A DNA stretch of 64,000 bases from Bog-756 sp963738545 (lineage in GTDB: Bacteria > Actinomycetota > Acidimicrobiia > Acidimicrobiales > RAAP-2). The stretch lies in NCBI GenBank assembly GCA_963738545.1, contig CAVTXA010000008.1, positions 434,001-498,000 on the forward strand. The letters are read 5' to 3'. How positions within the stretch are numbered: position 1 is the stretch's first letter; every line of letters begins with the position of its first letter. This document shows positions 44,229 to 52,785 of this stretch, piece by piece. The notes beneath the pieces were generated by a model, which ran no database searches, was not told where the DNA came from, and saw nothing but the letters and a program-made list of their open reading frames with translations. The translations under genes and the position numbers were made by a program.

Positions 44229-45761
44229 TTATCCCTGGCCAGGTGAGGTGGCCGGGGAAGCCGTGACCGGGTCGGGCACCGTCCACCGGAGCTCGGGCGA
44301 GTCGAGGACGATGGCCCGCTCGAGGGCCATGATGTCGGCCGACGGTTCCGTCCCGTGCTCCTCACCGAGGATCTCCCGGAGCCTCTGGAAGGCCCGCAGG
44401 GCCTCCACCTGGCGGCCCGAACGGTAGAGGGCCAGCATGAGTTGGCCCCACCGTCGCTGGCGCAGGGGGTCCTCCTCCACGGCTGCCCGCACGTCAGGGA
44501 GGACGCCGAGGTGGTCTCCCAGCTGCAGGCGCCCCTCGACGAGGTCCTCCTCGGTGGTGGCCTTCAGCTCCCGGAGGCGGACCACCTCGGTGGAGCCCAT
44601 CGGGCCCTCGGTCAGGTCGGCCAGTGGATCGCCCCGCCACAGCTCGAGGGCCCGGACCTGCTCGGCCACGGCCGATCCCGGGTGCCCGGACGCCAGGAGC
44701 TCCCGGCCGCGCACACTGCGGCGCTCGAACCGGAAGACGTCGACCACGTCTTTCGGGCCGAGGAGGCGATACCCCGGGCCGGTGGTCTCGATGGCCCCGT
44801 CCGGCAAGGCGCGCCGGAGGGTCGAGATGTACCCCTGGAGTGCCTTGTTGGCCGTGGCGGGCTCACGGTCTCCCCACAGGCCCCACTCGAGATCCCCCGA
44901 GGACACGCTGGCCCCGATGCGGAGCGCCAGCATGGCCAGCACAGCCCGGGCCTTGGGCGCGCCGATGACCACGACCTCCCCGGCCACGGTCAGTTGTAGG
45001 GGCCCCAGGAGAGCCACGTCCATGCCCAGTCGCCCCCGGGCCACCGCACGGGTGTCCCGCGACGGCGCCTCCTCGACCGACGCGGCCGGCTCGGGGGTAT
45101 CGCCCCGCTCGACGGCCAGCGTGGTCCACGCCCCGATGTGGATCTGGTCGCCGTCACGGAGAGGAACCGGCTGATTGGGGGGGACGGGGTCACGTTCCCC
45201 GTTGAGGAAGGAGCCGTTGGTGGACCCTTCGTCCACGAGAGCCCAGTCACCTCCGGGTTGGCGCATCAGGACGGCGTGCCGATGGGAGACACCCAGGTCC
45301 TCGAGGGGACCGGACAGGTCGATATCGGGGACGATGCCCTTGGACACGCGCCGGCGGCCGATGCGGAGGTAGTCGCCGTGGAGGGGGATCCGGCGAGAGT
45401 GGACGGTTTCGGGAAACTCGATCCCCCCCGGTTCGAGCTGCTCGTAGTAGTGGCGATCCGGTCGGGCCACGATGTCCCAGCGCTGTTCCTCCCATACGGG
45501 GATGCTGTCGGGGATCTCGAAGTGGTAGCCGCACTGGCTGCACGACGAGGAGGTCTCGGTCAGCGATCCGCAGTTGGGGCAGCGACCGGTAGGGGTGGAG
45601 TCGGCACCGACCACCGGCGTCGATGATGAGCCGTCCGGGTCGGTGGCCCCGGCCACGACGTCCGGTCCTAGGAGCACCACCGGTGAGGGGATGGGCGTCC
45701 CGCACTCGGTGCAGGTCGACGTGTCCTCCGACGGGTGCCCGTGCGGGCAGACGGTACTCAC
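44229..45761 (-). CDS. Zinc-ribbon, FHA-domain SARP transcriptional regulator
   Basis: 510 residues. Order: a Cys-pair region at the N-terminus (CPHG and CTEC near residues 5-20), a zinc ribbon (CPNCGSLTETSSSCSQCGY, ~60-80), an FHA domain (~125-215: LRIGRRRVSKGIVPDIDL, VSHRHAVL, STNGSFLNGE), an OmpR-type winged helix (~250-340: LGPLQLTVAGEVVVIGAPKARAVLAML, ALQGYISTLRRALP, GPGYRLL) and a BTAD domain (~345-490: DVFRFERRSVRGRELLASG, QLMLALYRSGRQVEALRAFQRLREILGEE). The FHA reads phosphothreonine, so it may receive the PknG signal; helix and BTAD bind heptamer repeats. GTG start overlaps the VWA stop by 4 nt. It resembles EmbR with the FHA moved to the front. Confidence 0.88.
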   Translation of the reverse strand: MSTVCPHGHPSEDTSTCTECGTPIPSPVVLLGPDVVAGATDPDGSSSTPVVGADSTPTGRCPNCGSLTETSSSCSQCGYHFEIPDSIPVWEEQRWDIVARPDRHYYEQLEPGGIEFPETVHSRRIPLHGDYLRIGRRRVSKGIVPDIDLSGPLEDLGVSHRHAVLMRQPGGDWALVDEGSTNGSFLNGERDPVPPNQPVPLRDGDQIHIGAWTTLAVERGDTPEPAASVEEAPSRDTRAVARGRLGMDVALLGPLQLTVAGEVVVIGAPKARAVLAMLALRIGASVSSGDLEWGLWGDREPATANKALQGYISTLRRALPDGAIETTGPGYRLLGPKDVVDVFRFERRSVRGRELLASGHPGSAVAEQVRALELWRGDPLADLTEGPMGSTEVVRLRELKATTEEDLVEGRLQLGDHLGVLPDVRAAVEEDPLRQRRWGQLMLALYRSGRQVEALRAFQRLREILGEEHGTEPSADIMALERAIVLDSPELRWTVPDPVTASPATSPGQG

Positions 45762-47032
45762 GGCCGGGTCCGGACGGTGCGGGTCGACCGGGTCTCGACG
45801 ATCATCACGTCGGTGTCATCGACCACGGCCTTGGGCCGCACCAACCCCGTGGCCGCATCCTCGATCTCCACGACCGTCGCCAGACGGTCGAGGGCGTCCT
45901 CGTTCCCGTGCTCGGAGGCCAGCCGGACGGCGGTGCCGAAGCGGTTCGTGGCGGTGTCCACGTCACCCGACCGATGGGCGTCGATCCCCTCTTGGATCAC
46001 CTCGGCCAGCTCGCTCTCGCCCATGGCTTCGGCGACCCGCCGGTTGATGTGGGTGGACCGCTCCACGTCCCCGGTCCAGACCGCCCGGACCAGCGCCTGT
46101 CCGACGACGGTCTCGCCGACCAGGAGCGAAATCCGTCCGGCCAGCATCTCGTCGCCGATGGATCCCGGAACCATGCGGATGGTCAGGTGGTAGTCCCGTG
46201 ATTCGTCTCCCCAGGACCCCGTGGGATAGTCACCACTGAGGGGCCCCGAAGGGCTCCTGGCCCCCGTCAGGTCCAGCATGACCGGCTCCAACTGGTTAAG
46301 CAGTGTCACCTCGGCACCGTGGGGCGTCCACAGCTGCAGGGTGACGTCGGCCACCTGCTTGCTGAGGGACTGACGCATCATCTCGGCGAAGTCCTCACTC
46401 AGCCCCGAGGGGTCGGCCACGATGTCGTAGGTCCCCAGCAGAGCCGTGGCGATGGTCCGCAGCTCCGCCACCTTCCAGTCGGTGCCCACGCCCCGGCAGT
46501 CGCACTGGAACACACCTTCGGCCTCGGCCAGGACCTGCTGGAGGACCTCCGCCGTCTCGTGCTCGTTCTTGCCGTCGGTGAGCAGGATGGCGTGCTTGAT
46601 GCCGACCTCGTCGCGGAGCATGTGGGTAGCGAGGCTGATCCAGGCACCGATGGCCGTCCCTCCCTTGGCCTCCAGCGACCGCAACGACTCGGTCGCCTCG
46701 TGCCGTGTAGCCGGCGAGGAGACGGCCAGCGGCGGCTGCGGGGGGTAGACCACGGCGGCCGTGGCATTCCCGCTGATGATCCCGAAGCGGACGCCGTCGG
46801 GAATGGTCCCGATGGCCGCCGCCGTGGCCACCTTGGCCTCGTGGAGCTTGCTTCCCAGCATCGAGCCGGAGGTGTCGATGACGATCAGCTCGCTCCGCTC
46901 CTGCACTCCGTCGCTTCCTCCACCGTGGGCAGCGGATGTCCCGGTGGCGGTCACGGTGATCACCGCATGCATCAGGTCGGCCCCTTCGGGGAGGAACTCA
47001 TTCTGGAAGCACTCGATCTGGAAATCGGCCAT
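45758..47032 (-). CDS. VWA-domain protein of the kinase/phosphatase operon
   Basis: 424 residues starting MADFQIECFQNEFLPEGADLMHAVITVTA. The MIDAS site is complete: LIVIDTSGSMLGSK (DxSxS), GGTAIGAWI (Thr), and ILLTDGKNEH (Asp). The domain runs from about residue 45 to 230, followed by a beta-rich region and a helical C-terminus. VWA proteins paired with a PP2C phosphatase and a Ser/Thr kinase form TerY-P-like triads; here the same trio surrounds PknG. Likely cytoplasmic, with a metal-dependent scaffolding role (inference). It starts 2 nt after the PP2C stop and overlaps the regulator start. Confidence 0.87.
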   Translation of the reverse strand: MADFQIECFQNEFLPEGADLMHAVITVTATGTSAAHGGGSDGVQERSELIVIDTSGSMLGSKLHEAKVATAAAIGTIPDGVRFGIISGNATAAVVYPPQPPLAVSSPATRHEATESLRSLEAKGGTAIGAWISLATHMLRDEVGIKHAILLTDGKNEHETAEVLQQVLAEAEGVFQCDCRGVGTDWKVAELRTIATALLGTYDIVADPSGLSEDFAEMMRQSLSKQVADVTLQLWTPHGAEVTLLNQLEPVMLDLTGARSPSGPLSGDYPTGSWGDESRDYHLTIRMVPGSIGDEMLAGRISLLVGETVVGQALVRAVWTGDVERSTHINRRVAEAMGESELAEVIQEGIDAHRSGDVDTATNRFGTAVRLASEHGNEDALDRLATVVEIEDAATGLVRPKAVVDDTDVMIVETRSTRTVRTRP

Positions 47033-47034
47033 GG

Positions 47035-48033
47035 TCAACGCTGCTCCTCTTCGGTGACGGGACGGCGGTCGGAACGGGGCCGTGGCTCCACGGGCAGGAC
47101 GGCCACGGTGACGTTGTCGTGGCCCCCGGCCCGTAGTGCCGACCGCACCAGGTGGCGGGCGATACCGATCGGGGCCCGGTCGGTGGCCCCGAAGGCTTCG
47201 CGGGCCAGACGCTCCGGTGCCTCGAAGTAGTTCCACAGGCCGTCACTGCACAGGACGAGCAGTCCGGGCTCCGACACGTCGAGCACCGTGATCTCCACGT
47301 CCACGCGGTCGGCGCCGGCGCCGATCCACCGCGTGATGGTGTGGGCCTCGGGGTCGGCGTAGGCCCGTTCCGGATCCGTGCCGGCGGCGATCTGCTCCTC
47401 GGCCCAGGAGTCATCCACCGTGAGCAGGCGGGAGCGGTCCGGAGTGTCGTCCAGCCAGTAGGCCCTGCTGTCGCCGATCCCGGCCACGACCAGGTGTCCC
47501 GGGGCCGAGAACGCGGCCACCAGTGTGGTCGACGGGGACAGCTCGGCGTCGATCTCCCGCCCCTCTGTCAGTGCCCCCACGGCTGCCTGGGCAGCCCGGA
47601 CCGCCCGGCGGAACGAGGTGAGGAGCGCCGGGTTGGCCGGCCACCGCCGAGCCCGCAACAGGTCGTCGAGCACCCTTCCCGCCGACTCGGCCGCGGCCAG
47701 CGACGCCCGGTGGGCGTCGTGGGTCGAGGCCACGCCGTCGCACACCACCGCCATCGAGCGATCCCCGTCACAGGCCATCCACACAGCGTCCTCGTTGCGC
47801 TGCCGCCGTCGGCCCCGGTCCGAGACCGCGGCCGCTGCGCCCCGGTCGATCTCGAGGCGGCGATCGGTTCCCGGCTCGAGGGCGGCGGACGCCCCGACCG
47901 CCTCGGGCCTGGTGGTCAGTCGGGCCCCGCACGCCTCGCAGTAGCGCTCCCCGGCCAGCGTCGGCTGGTGACAGGTCGGGCAATGTGTGGGTTCGGGGAG
48001 GACCCCGGCGGGGACCAGGGGCTCCGTGCTCAC
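47035..48033 (-). CDS. PP2C-family Ser/Thr protein phosphatase with N-terminal zinc ribbon
   Basis: 332 residues. The first 40 hold a zinc ribbon (CPTCHQPTLAGERYCEACGA). The phosphatase domain has all PPM metal-site motifs: SDRGRRRQRNEDAVW, MAVVCDGVAST, VAGIGDSRAYWL, LLVLCSDGLW and GGHDNVTVAVLP. It would reverse phosphorylation by the PknG-type kinase encoded immediately upstream (4-nt GTGA overlap). The shared zinc ribbons suggest a common localisation or docking signal among kinase, phosphatase and regulator; that is inference. Confidence 0.93.
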   Translation of the reverse strand: MSTEPLVPAGVLPEPTHCPTCHQPTLAGERYCEACGARLTTRPEAVGASAALEPGTDRRLEIDRGAAAAVSDRGRRRQRNEDAVWMACDGDRSMAVVCDGVASTHDAHRASLAAAESAGRVLDDLLRARRWPANPALLTSFRRAVRAAQAAVGALTEGREIDAELSPSTTLVAAFSAPGHLVVAGIGDSRAYWLDDTPDRSRLLTVDDSWAEEQIAAGTDPERAYADPEAHTITRWIGAGADRVDVEITVLDVSEPGLLVLCSDGLWNYFEAPERLAREAFGATDRAPIGIARHLVRSALRAGGHDNVTVAVLPVEPRPRSDRRPVTEEEQR

Positions 48034-50537
48034 GTCAGTGTCCTCGGCCGATTGGCGTTCGCCCGATCCACCAGCCGGATCCGTTCCTCATCGGTGGCAG
48101 CCAACTTGGCCAAGGAGCGATAGGTGCGCTCCAACCCACCACGCACCTCCTCTTCGTCGAAGGCCGCTCCGGCCAACACCACGTTCGGATCGGGGTCGAG
48201 ACGGTGGTCGAGCAGGGAACCCAGGGCCTGCTCGAGCAGGTCGCGGACGAGCGGGAGGCGGACCGATGACTCGACGGTCAGACCCCCGATGATGCGGGAG
48301 GCCGAGACGAGATCGTCCAGGTCCGGCGCACTGCCGGTGACGTCCGTGCTGCGCAGTCGCACCGTGGCGATCTGGGCCTCGAGGTACGAACTGGACGTGG
48401 CCGGGATCCGGGCGAGAGCGCCCACGGCACCGACACGGTCTCCCTGGGCGGAGCGAACCCGCGCCAGCCCGAAACAGGCGCCGGCGAAGGACGGGTCGGT
48501 GGCCGCCACCAACTCGTAGGAGCGACCGGCCTCGGCCATGATGTCGCCCGGAGCATCGGGGGCGAGCGCGGCGGCGGATGGTGGCGAGCTCGGTACGCCC
48601 GAGGCGGCCGACTCGAGGCTGACGGCCATGGCCAGTCGGGGCGCCAGTTCACCGGGCAGCTCGGCCGAGACCACCGAGAAGAACGGCTCGGCGTCCCTGG
48701 CCCGACCGGCGGCGAGATGGACGACACCCCGCCACCAGGCCACCCGCCAGGGCCCCGGTCCGGCCGGAGCCGCCTCGAGCTCGGCCATCGCCTCGGAGAA
48801 CCGTCCCTCCTCGCACAGGAAGCGGGCCAGGCTGAACACCAGTTCCGGTGAGCGGGGTGCCGTCTCCAGGATCGACTGCACCTGATCGGGACTGGAGATG
48901 GCCGCCGCGGCCAGGAGTCCGGCGGCCGGATCGAAGGGATCCACCGCCGGGACCGGCAGATCGCGCCAGCTGGCCAGGAGCACCCCGGGACCCAGCTCCC
49001 CGCTGAAGTTCGTGCTGGTGGCAGGCGGTGGACTGCCGCCGTCCAGCGCGACGACCTGGCGAAGCACGCCCACCAGCTGCTCGGCCATCTCACCGGCGCT
49101 CTGGAATCGAGCGGTCGGGTCCGTCGCCGTGGCCTTGACCAGGAACTGGTGGAAGGCCTCGTAGCGAGTGAAGGCGGGGACCTGGTGGGCCGGGGGCAGC
49201 GCGAAGGCATGGCGCTTCTCGTCCTGGAACCCCGGGATATCGAGGCTCAGCACGGCGAGTGTGCGGGCCACGGTATAGAGATCCGACGTGACCGATGCAC
49301 CGTGGTCGGGGACTTCGGGGGCCTGGTAGCCGATGGTGCCGTAGAGGTCGCTCTCGTCATCGTCCACGGCCCGCACTCCGCCGAGATCGATGAGCTTCAG
49401 CTGTTCTTCGGTCTGGATCATGTTGTCCGGCTTGAAGTCACAGAAGAGCAGCCCGCGTCGGTGGAGATAGCCGAACGCCGGCAGGATCTCCAGGATGTAG
49501 GCGATGGACCGGGCCACGGGGAGGGGGGCACCGAGCTCCTCGCGGTGACGGTTCCGTATTTCACGCAGGGAGTCGCCCCCCACATACTCCATGACGATGT
49601 AGCCAGCGTCCTCGTGCTGCACGAAGTTGTAGATCTTGACGATGTTGGGGTGTTCGACCTCGGCCAGGAACCGTTGTTCGGCGATGGCTGCGGCCATGGC
49701 CGAGTCGTCCTTCGAGTCGAGGAGGCCCTTCAGTACGACCCAGCGGTCCGAGACGTTCCGGTCCTGCGCCAGATAGATCCAGCCCAGTCCGCCGTGGGCG
49801 ATGCAGCCCGCCACCTGGTACTGACCCGACACCAGATCGCCGGGCCAGAGCTTTGGGCTGAACGAGTACGCGGCTCCGCAGTGGGTGCAGAATCCCTCCG
49901 TGCGACCCGGCTGCCCATCGCGGCTCCGGCCGACGGGCTCGCTGCATCGGGCGCATACCCGCTTGCGCTCGGGGACCTCGGGCTCGGCCAGGAGTGCCGA
50001 TCGGGGGTCGCGGGTGGCCACGGAAGGGACCTCGACCAGTCCAGCGCCCAGATTGCCCCGGCTCCCCTGGGAACCGCCGGTGTCCCGACTGACACCGGCG
50101 GTGCCTCCACCCGACGCCCGTCTGACCGTGGCCGTGCCGCGGGAGACGGGCGTCGCGCCCGACCTGCTCGGAGCAGGCACGGACACCGGGGCCAGCCCGC
50201 AGTGATCGCAGTAGCCATCGACGACGACGCCCTGGCATCCGCTCCGCCGGCAGGACAATCCGGCCGTTGGCGCCGACACCGGGGTCGGCGACGGCTCTGC
50301 TACCGACATCCCGGCGTGTCCGCAGTGGTCGCAGTAGCCATCGACCATGACGCCTTGGCATCCGTTCCGTCGGCAGTTCGATCCGGCTGTCGGCGTCGGC
50401 GTCGGCGTCGGCGTCAGTGACGGTGACGGTGACGGTGACGGGGACGGCACCGCTAGCGGTGCTCCGGCGTACCCGCAGTGATTGCAGTACCCGTCTTCGA
50501 TCTGGCCGGTGCATCCCGGACGTGGGCAGGACTCCAT
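48030..50537 (-). CDS. pknG: PknG-type Ser/Thr protein kinase with three extra N-terminal zinc ribbons
   Basis: 835 residues. Three near-identical ribbons of pattern Cx4Cx8Cx2C (Cys 4/9/18/21, 55/60/69/72, 96/101/110/113) are joined by SP/TP-rich linkers. A PknG rubredoxin-like site follows (C195, C198, C217, C220). Kinase domain ~238-500: glycine loop IAHGGLGWIYLA, K270, catalytic FCDFKPDNM (D367, N372) and DLGG (D384) in place of DFG, as in PknG. The C-terminal ~300 residues are TPR-like helices. PknG controls nitrogen/2-oxoglutarate metabolism through FHA proteins in mycobacteria. Start ATG 50537 shares a base with the previous stop. Confidence 0.93.
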   Translation of the reverse strand: MESCPRPGCTGQIEDGYCNHCGYAGAPLAVPSPSPSPSPSLTPTPTPTPTAGSNCRRNGCQGVMVDGYCDHCGHAGMSVAEPSPTPVSAPTAGLSCRRSGCQGVVVDGYCDHCGLAPVSVPAPSRSGATPVSRGTATVRRASGGGTAGVSRDTGGSQGSRGNLGAGLVEVPSVATRDPRSALLAEPEVPERKRVCARCSEPVGRSRDGQPGRTEGFCTHCGAAYSFSPKLWPGDLVSGQYQVAGCIAHGGLGWIYLAQDRNVSDRWVVLKGLLDSKDDSAMAAAIAEQRFLAEVEHPNIVKIYNFVQHEDAGYIVMEYVGGDSLREIRNRHREELGAPLPVARSIAYILEILPAFGYLHRRGLLFCDFKPDNMIQTEEQLKLIDLGGVRAVDDDESDLYGTIGYQAPEVPDHGASVTSDLYTVARTLAVLSLDIPGFQDEKRHAFALPPAHQVPAFTRYEAFHQFLVKATATDPTARFQSAGEMAEQLVGVLRQVVALDGGSPPPATSTNFSGELGPGVLLASWRDLPVPAVDPFDPAAGLLAAAAISSPDQVQSILETAPRSPELVFSLARFLCEEGRFSEAMAELEAAPAGPGPWRVAWWRGVVHLAAGRARDAEPFFSVVSAELPGELAPRLAMAVSLESAASGVPSSPPSAAALAPDAPGDIMAEAGRSYELVAATDPSFAGACFGLARVRSAQGDRVGAVGALARIPATSSSYLEAQIATVRLRSTDVTGSAPDLDDLVSASRIIGGLTVESSVRLPLVRDLLEQALGSLLDHRLDPDPNVVLAGAAFDEEEVRGGLERTYRSLAKLAATDEERIRLVDRANANRPRTLT
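50389..50447. repeat. Hexanucleotide tandem repeats coding the SP/TP linker of PknG
   Basis: Four GTCGGC units (50389-50412) run into about four GGTGAC-like units (50416-50447) on the plus strand. On the coding strand they give (SP)n and (TP)n. Such tracts vary by slippage in steps of two codons, so linker length may differ between strains. Confidence 0.75.
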
Positions 50538-51748
50538 CACGCCCCACCGGCCTGGATCGAGCGAAGGGTCCGTTGGTACTCCACCACCAGTTCCTCGGCC
50601 CGGCGGAGGTCGCACGGAGCCGAGAACAGGGTGTCGCGTGCCGCGTCGTGAATCCGGTCGAGCTCGGGGTCCTCATTCCTTCCGATGGCCTGGGCCTTGG
50701 CCCTGAGGGCGGCCAGCCGGCCACGCAGCTCGTCGCGGGTGGCCACACCCATCGTCTCGATCGAGCCCAGTGCATCGACCCTCTCTTGGAGAGCGGCAAC
50801 GGTGCCGGTCAGGCCCAGGGCGGTCCGCTTGGCCTCGACAGGTCGGGACGACGCCGTCCGGCGCGCAGCGTCGTACTGATCCTGGCATCGGGCCAGGTTC
50901 GCCTCGATCTCCTGGACCGCCACCCGGGCGTCGCCGGGCACGACCACCTTGGTCTCGGGGCGATCTTGGTCGGCCCGCACCCGGTTGAGTGACTCACGGC
51001 AGCGATTGAGAGAGGCCTCCACCAGCTGGAGGTCACCCTCCACCTCATCAGCGGCATCGATGGCCTGCTTGATCGGAGCTCCGGCCTGCTCGACGGTGGC
51101 CCGGAGGGCCGACAGGGCGTCGTCGGAGAGGGAGAGCGGGTCGTTCCGGGCCAACCGCTCGTGCTCACCGAGCAGCCGACGGGCCTGGCCGAGCTGGTTG
51201 GGTCGGTGCACCCCGATCCTGTCGGCCACCTGTTCGAGGTCGGCGACCGTGGCCTCCAGGGACCCGAGCTCGGGCAGGACCTCTGACCAGATCCGATGCA
51301 CGGCGTCCACCACCGTGAGGACCTCGCGGTACCCGACGGACATCCGGGCGATGACCTCGTCGATCGAAAGCAGCTCGTTGGGGGTGGTGCCCTCGGTGAG
51401 GGAGCGGGACGCCGCGTCGGGTCCGGTTCTCGGCAGAGCCACGGGCGTCCCGTTGAACAGTTCGTGGAGACGGCCCAGTGCACCCTTCGGTATCGAGGCC
51501 TTCGTGCCTCGGGCAATGACGATCGCCTCCAGCACGGAGTCCAGGGTCAACTGCCCCTGCCAGAGGAAAGCGAACTGGTGGGAGGCACTGGTCCAGGTTT
51601 CGGCCGTCCGACCCTCGAGCGTGGTGGATGACTCCAGGGTCTTGCGGGTCACGTCGGCATCCAGTTCAACCAGGTTGGCCCGTGTCCGTTCCAGCGTGGA
51701 CCGGAGGTCGGCGATCCTCTGGTCGGTGGGAAGCGGAGCCGCCGACAT
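50537..51748 (-). CDS. Coiled-coil protein of the glnX-pknG operon (hypothetical)
   Basis: 403 residues, no leader or membrane helix. Almost entirely helical with heptad character: IADLRSTLERTRANLVELDADV near the start, LEATVADLEQVADRIG, and EVEGDLQLVEASLNRCRESLNRVRADQ, ending in LRRAEELVVEYQRTLRSIQ. I do not recognise a family. It lies between glnH and pknG, where mycobacteria have no gene, and shares one base with each neighbour (TGATG), so it is translated together with them. It may link the membrane sensor to the kinase. Confidence 0.75.
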   Translation of the reverse strand: MSAAPLPTDQRIADLRSTLERTRANLVELDADVTRKTLESSTTLEGRTAETWTSASHQFAFLWQGQLTLDSVLEAIVIARGTKASIPKGALGRLHELFNGTPVALPRTGPDAASRSLTEGTTPNELLSIDEVIARMSVGYREVLTVVDAVHRIWSEVLPELGSLEATVADLEQVADRIGVHRPNQLGQARRLLGEHERLARNDPLSLSDDALSALRATVEQAGAPIKQAIDAADEVEGDLQLVEASLNRCRESLNRVRADQDRPETKVVVPGDARVAVQEIEANLARCQDQYDAARRTASSRPVEAKRTALGLTGTVAALQERVDALGSIETMGVATRDELRGRLAALRAKAQAIGRNEDPELDRIHDAARDTLFSAPCDLRRAEELVVEYQRTLRSIQAGGA

Positions 51749-52779
51749 CAGAGGCCGGTCCGGTACGTCGCCGCCGGGGGAGCCGGGATCGGCCCCGTGG
51801 TGAACGGCCCGAGCCAGTGGGTGTAGATGGTGGCCCAGGTGCCGTTGCTCCGCTCCATGGCCAGGACCCCGTTGACGAACGAGGTGAACTCGGGGTGGGC
51901 CTTGCTGATGGCCATGCCGTAGGGCTCTTGGGTGAAGGGGGATCCGACGAGCTTCGTGTTCAGATCCTGGGCCTTCAACCCCTGCAGGATCACATTGTCC
52001 GTGCTGATGGCGTCGACCTGGCCTTGCTGGAGCATGACCAGGCAGTCGGTGTCGTTGGGGACCGCCCACAGCACCGGGGCCGGGGACAACCGGAGCGCAG
52101 CCAGATTGTCCAACGAGGTCGAACCGTCCGTGGCACACACCCGTTTGCCCGCCAGGTCACCGGATCCGGTGATGGTCGAGTTCGAGGGCACGAGGACCTC
52201 CTGGCCCGCCTGGTAGTACACGGAGGAGAAGTCCACGGACTGGTCGCGCTCGCAGTTGATCGTCATGGTCTCGGCCACGATGTCCACCGCACCCGACTGG
52301 ACGGCCTGGACCCGTTGGCCGGTGGGAACGGCGACGTAGTGGATGTCATCGGGCGTCCCGAAGATGGCCTGGCTGACCTGTCGGAGCATGTCGATGTCGA
52401 ACCCGCTGTACTGACCGGTGTTGGGATCGCGGTAGCCCCAGAGGTAGGTGTTCTGGTCCACGCCGGCGACGAGGTAGCCACGCGCCCTGATATGGGCCAT
52501 CCATGATCCCGGCGGCATCGATCCGGGTGCGGGCAGGGTGGCCGGAGGCGGGATGCTGGCCGTCGGGTCGACGCATGTCGATGTGCCCGTCGACGTCGAC
52601 GTCGGCACCGGGTGCACGATGTGGGCTCCGGCGGGGAGCACCGGCGGGGTGGCGGACCTCGAGGGCTGGGCGCTCGGCGAGGAGCTGCAGGCCGAAGAGG
52701 CCAGGGCGACGACGGTCAGGGCCACGAGCGAGAGGGCAAGGGACCGGCGACGGCCGATGGTGTCCGAGGTGGGGGCCAT
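51748..52779 (-). CDS. glnH: GlnH-type amino-acid-binding lipoprotein
   Basis: 343 residues. Lipoprotein leader with lipobox SSAC near residue 32, then a Pro/Ser/Thr-rich stretch and a family-3 solute-binding domain: RGYLVAGVDQNTYLWGYRDPNTGQYSGFDIDML, VPTGQRVQAVQSGAVDIVAETMTI, and PYGMAISKAHPEF. No ABC permease or ATPase is near, so it acts as a sensor, as mycobacterial GlnH does: it binds Asp/Glu outside the cell and signals through GlnX to PknG. It follows glnX by 6 nt. Confidence 0.9.
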   Translation of the reverse strand: MAPTSDTIGRRRSLALSLVALTVVALASSACSSSPSAQPSRSATPPVLPAGAHIVHPVPTSTSTGTSTCVDPTASIPPPATLPAPGSMPPGSWMAHIRARGYLVAGVDQNTYLWGYRDPNTGQYSGFDIDMLRQVSQAIFGTPDDIHYVAVPTGQRVQAVQSGAVDIVAETMTINCERDQSVDFSSVYYQAGQEVLVPSNSTITGSGDLAGKRVCATDGSTSLDNLAALRLSPAPVLWAVPNDTDCLVMLQQGQVDAISTDNVILQGLKAQDLNTKLVGSPFTQEPYGMAISKAHPEFTSFVNGVLAMERSNGTWATIYTHWLGPFTTGPIPAPPAATYRTGL

Positions 52780-52785
52780 CGCTTC

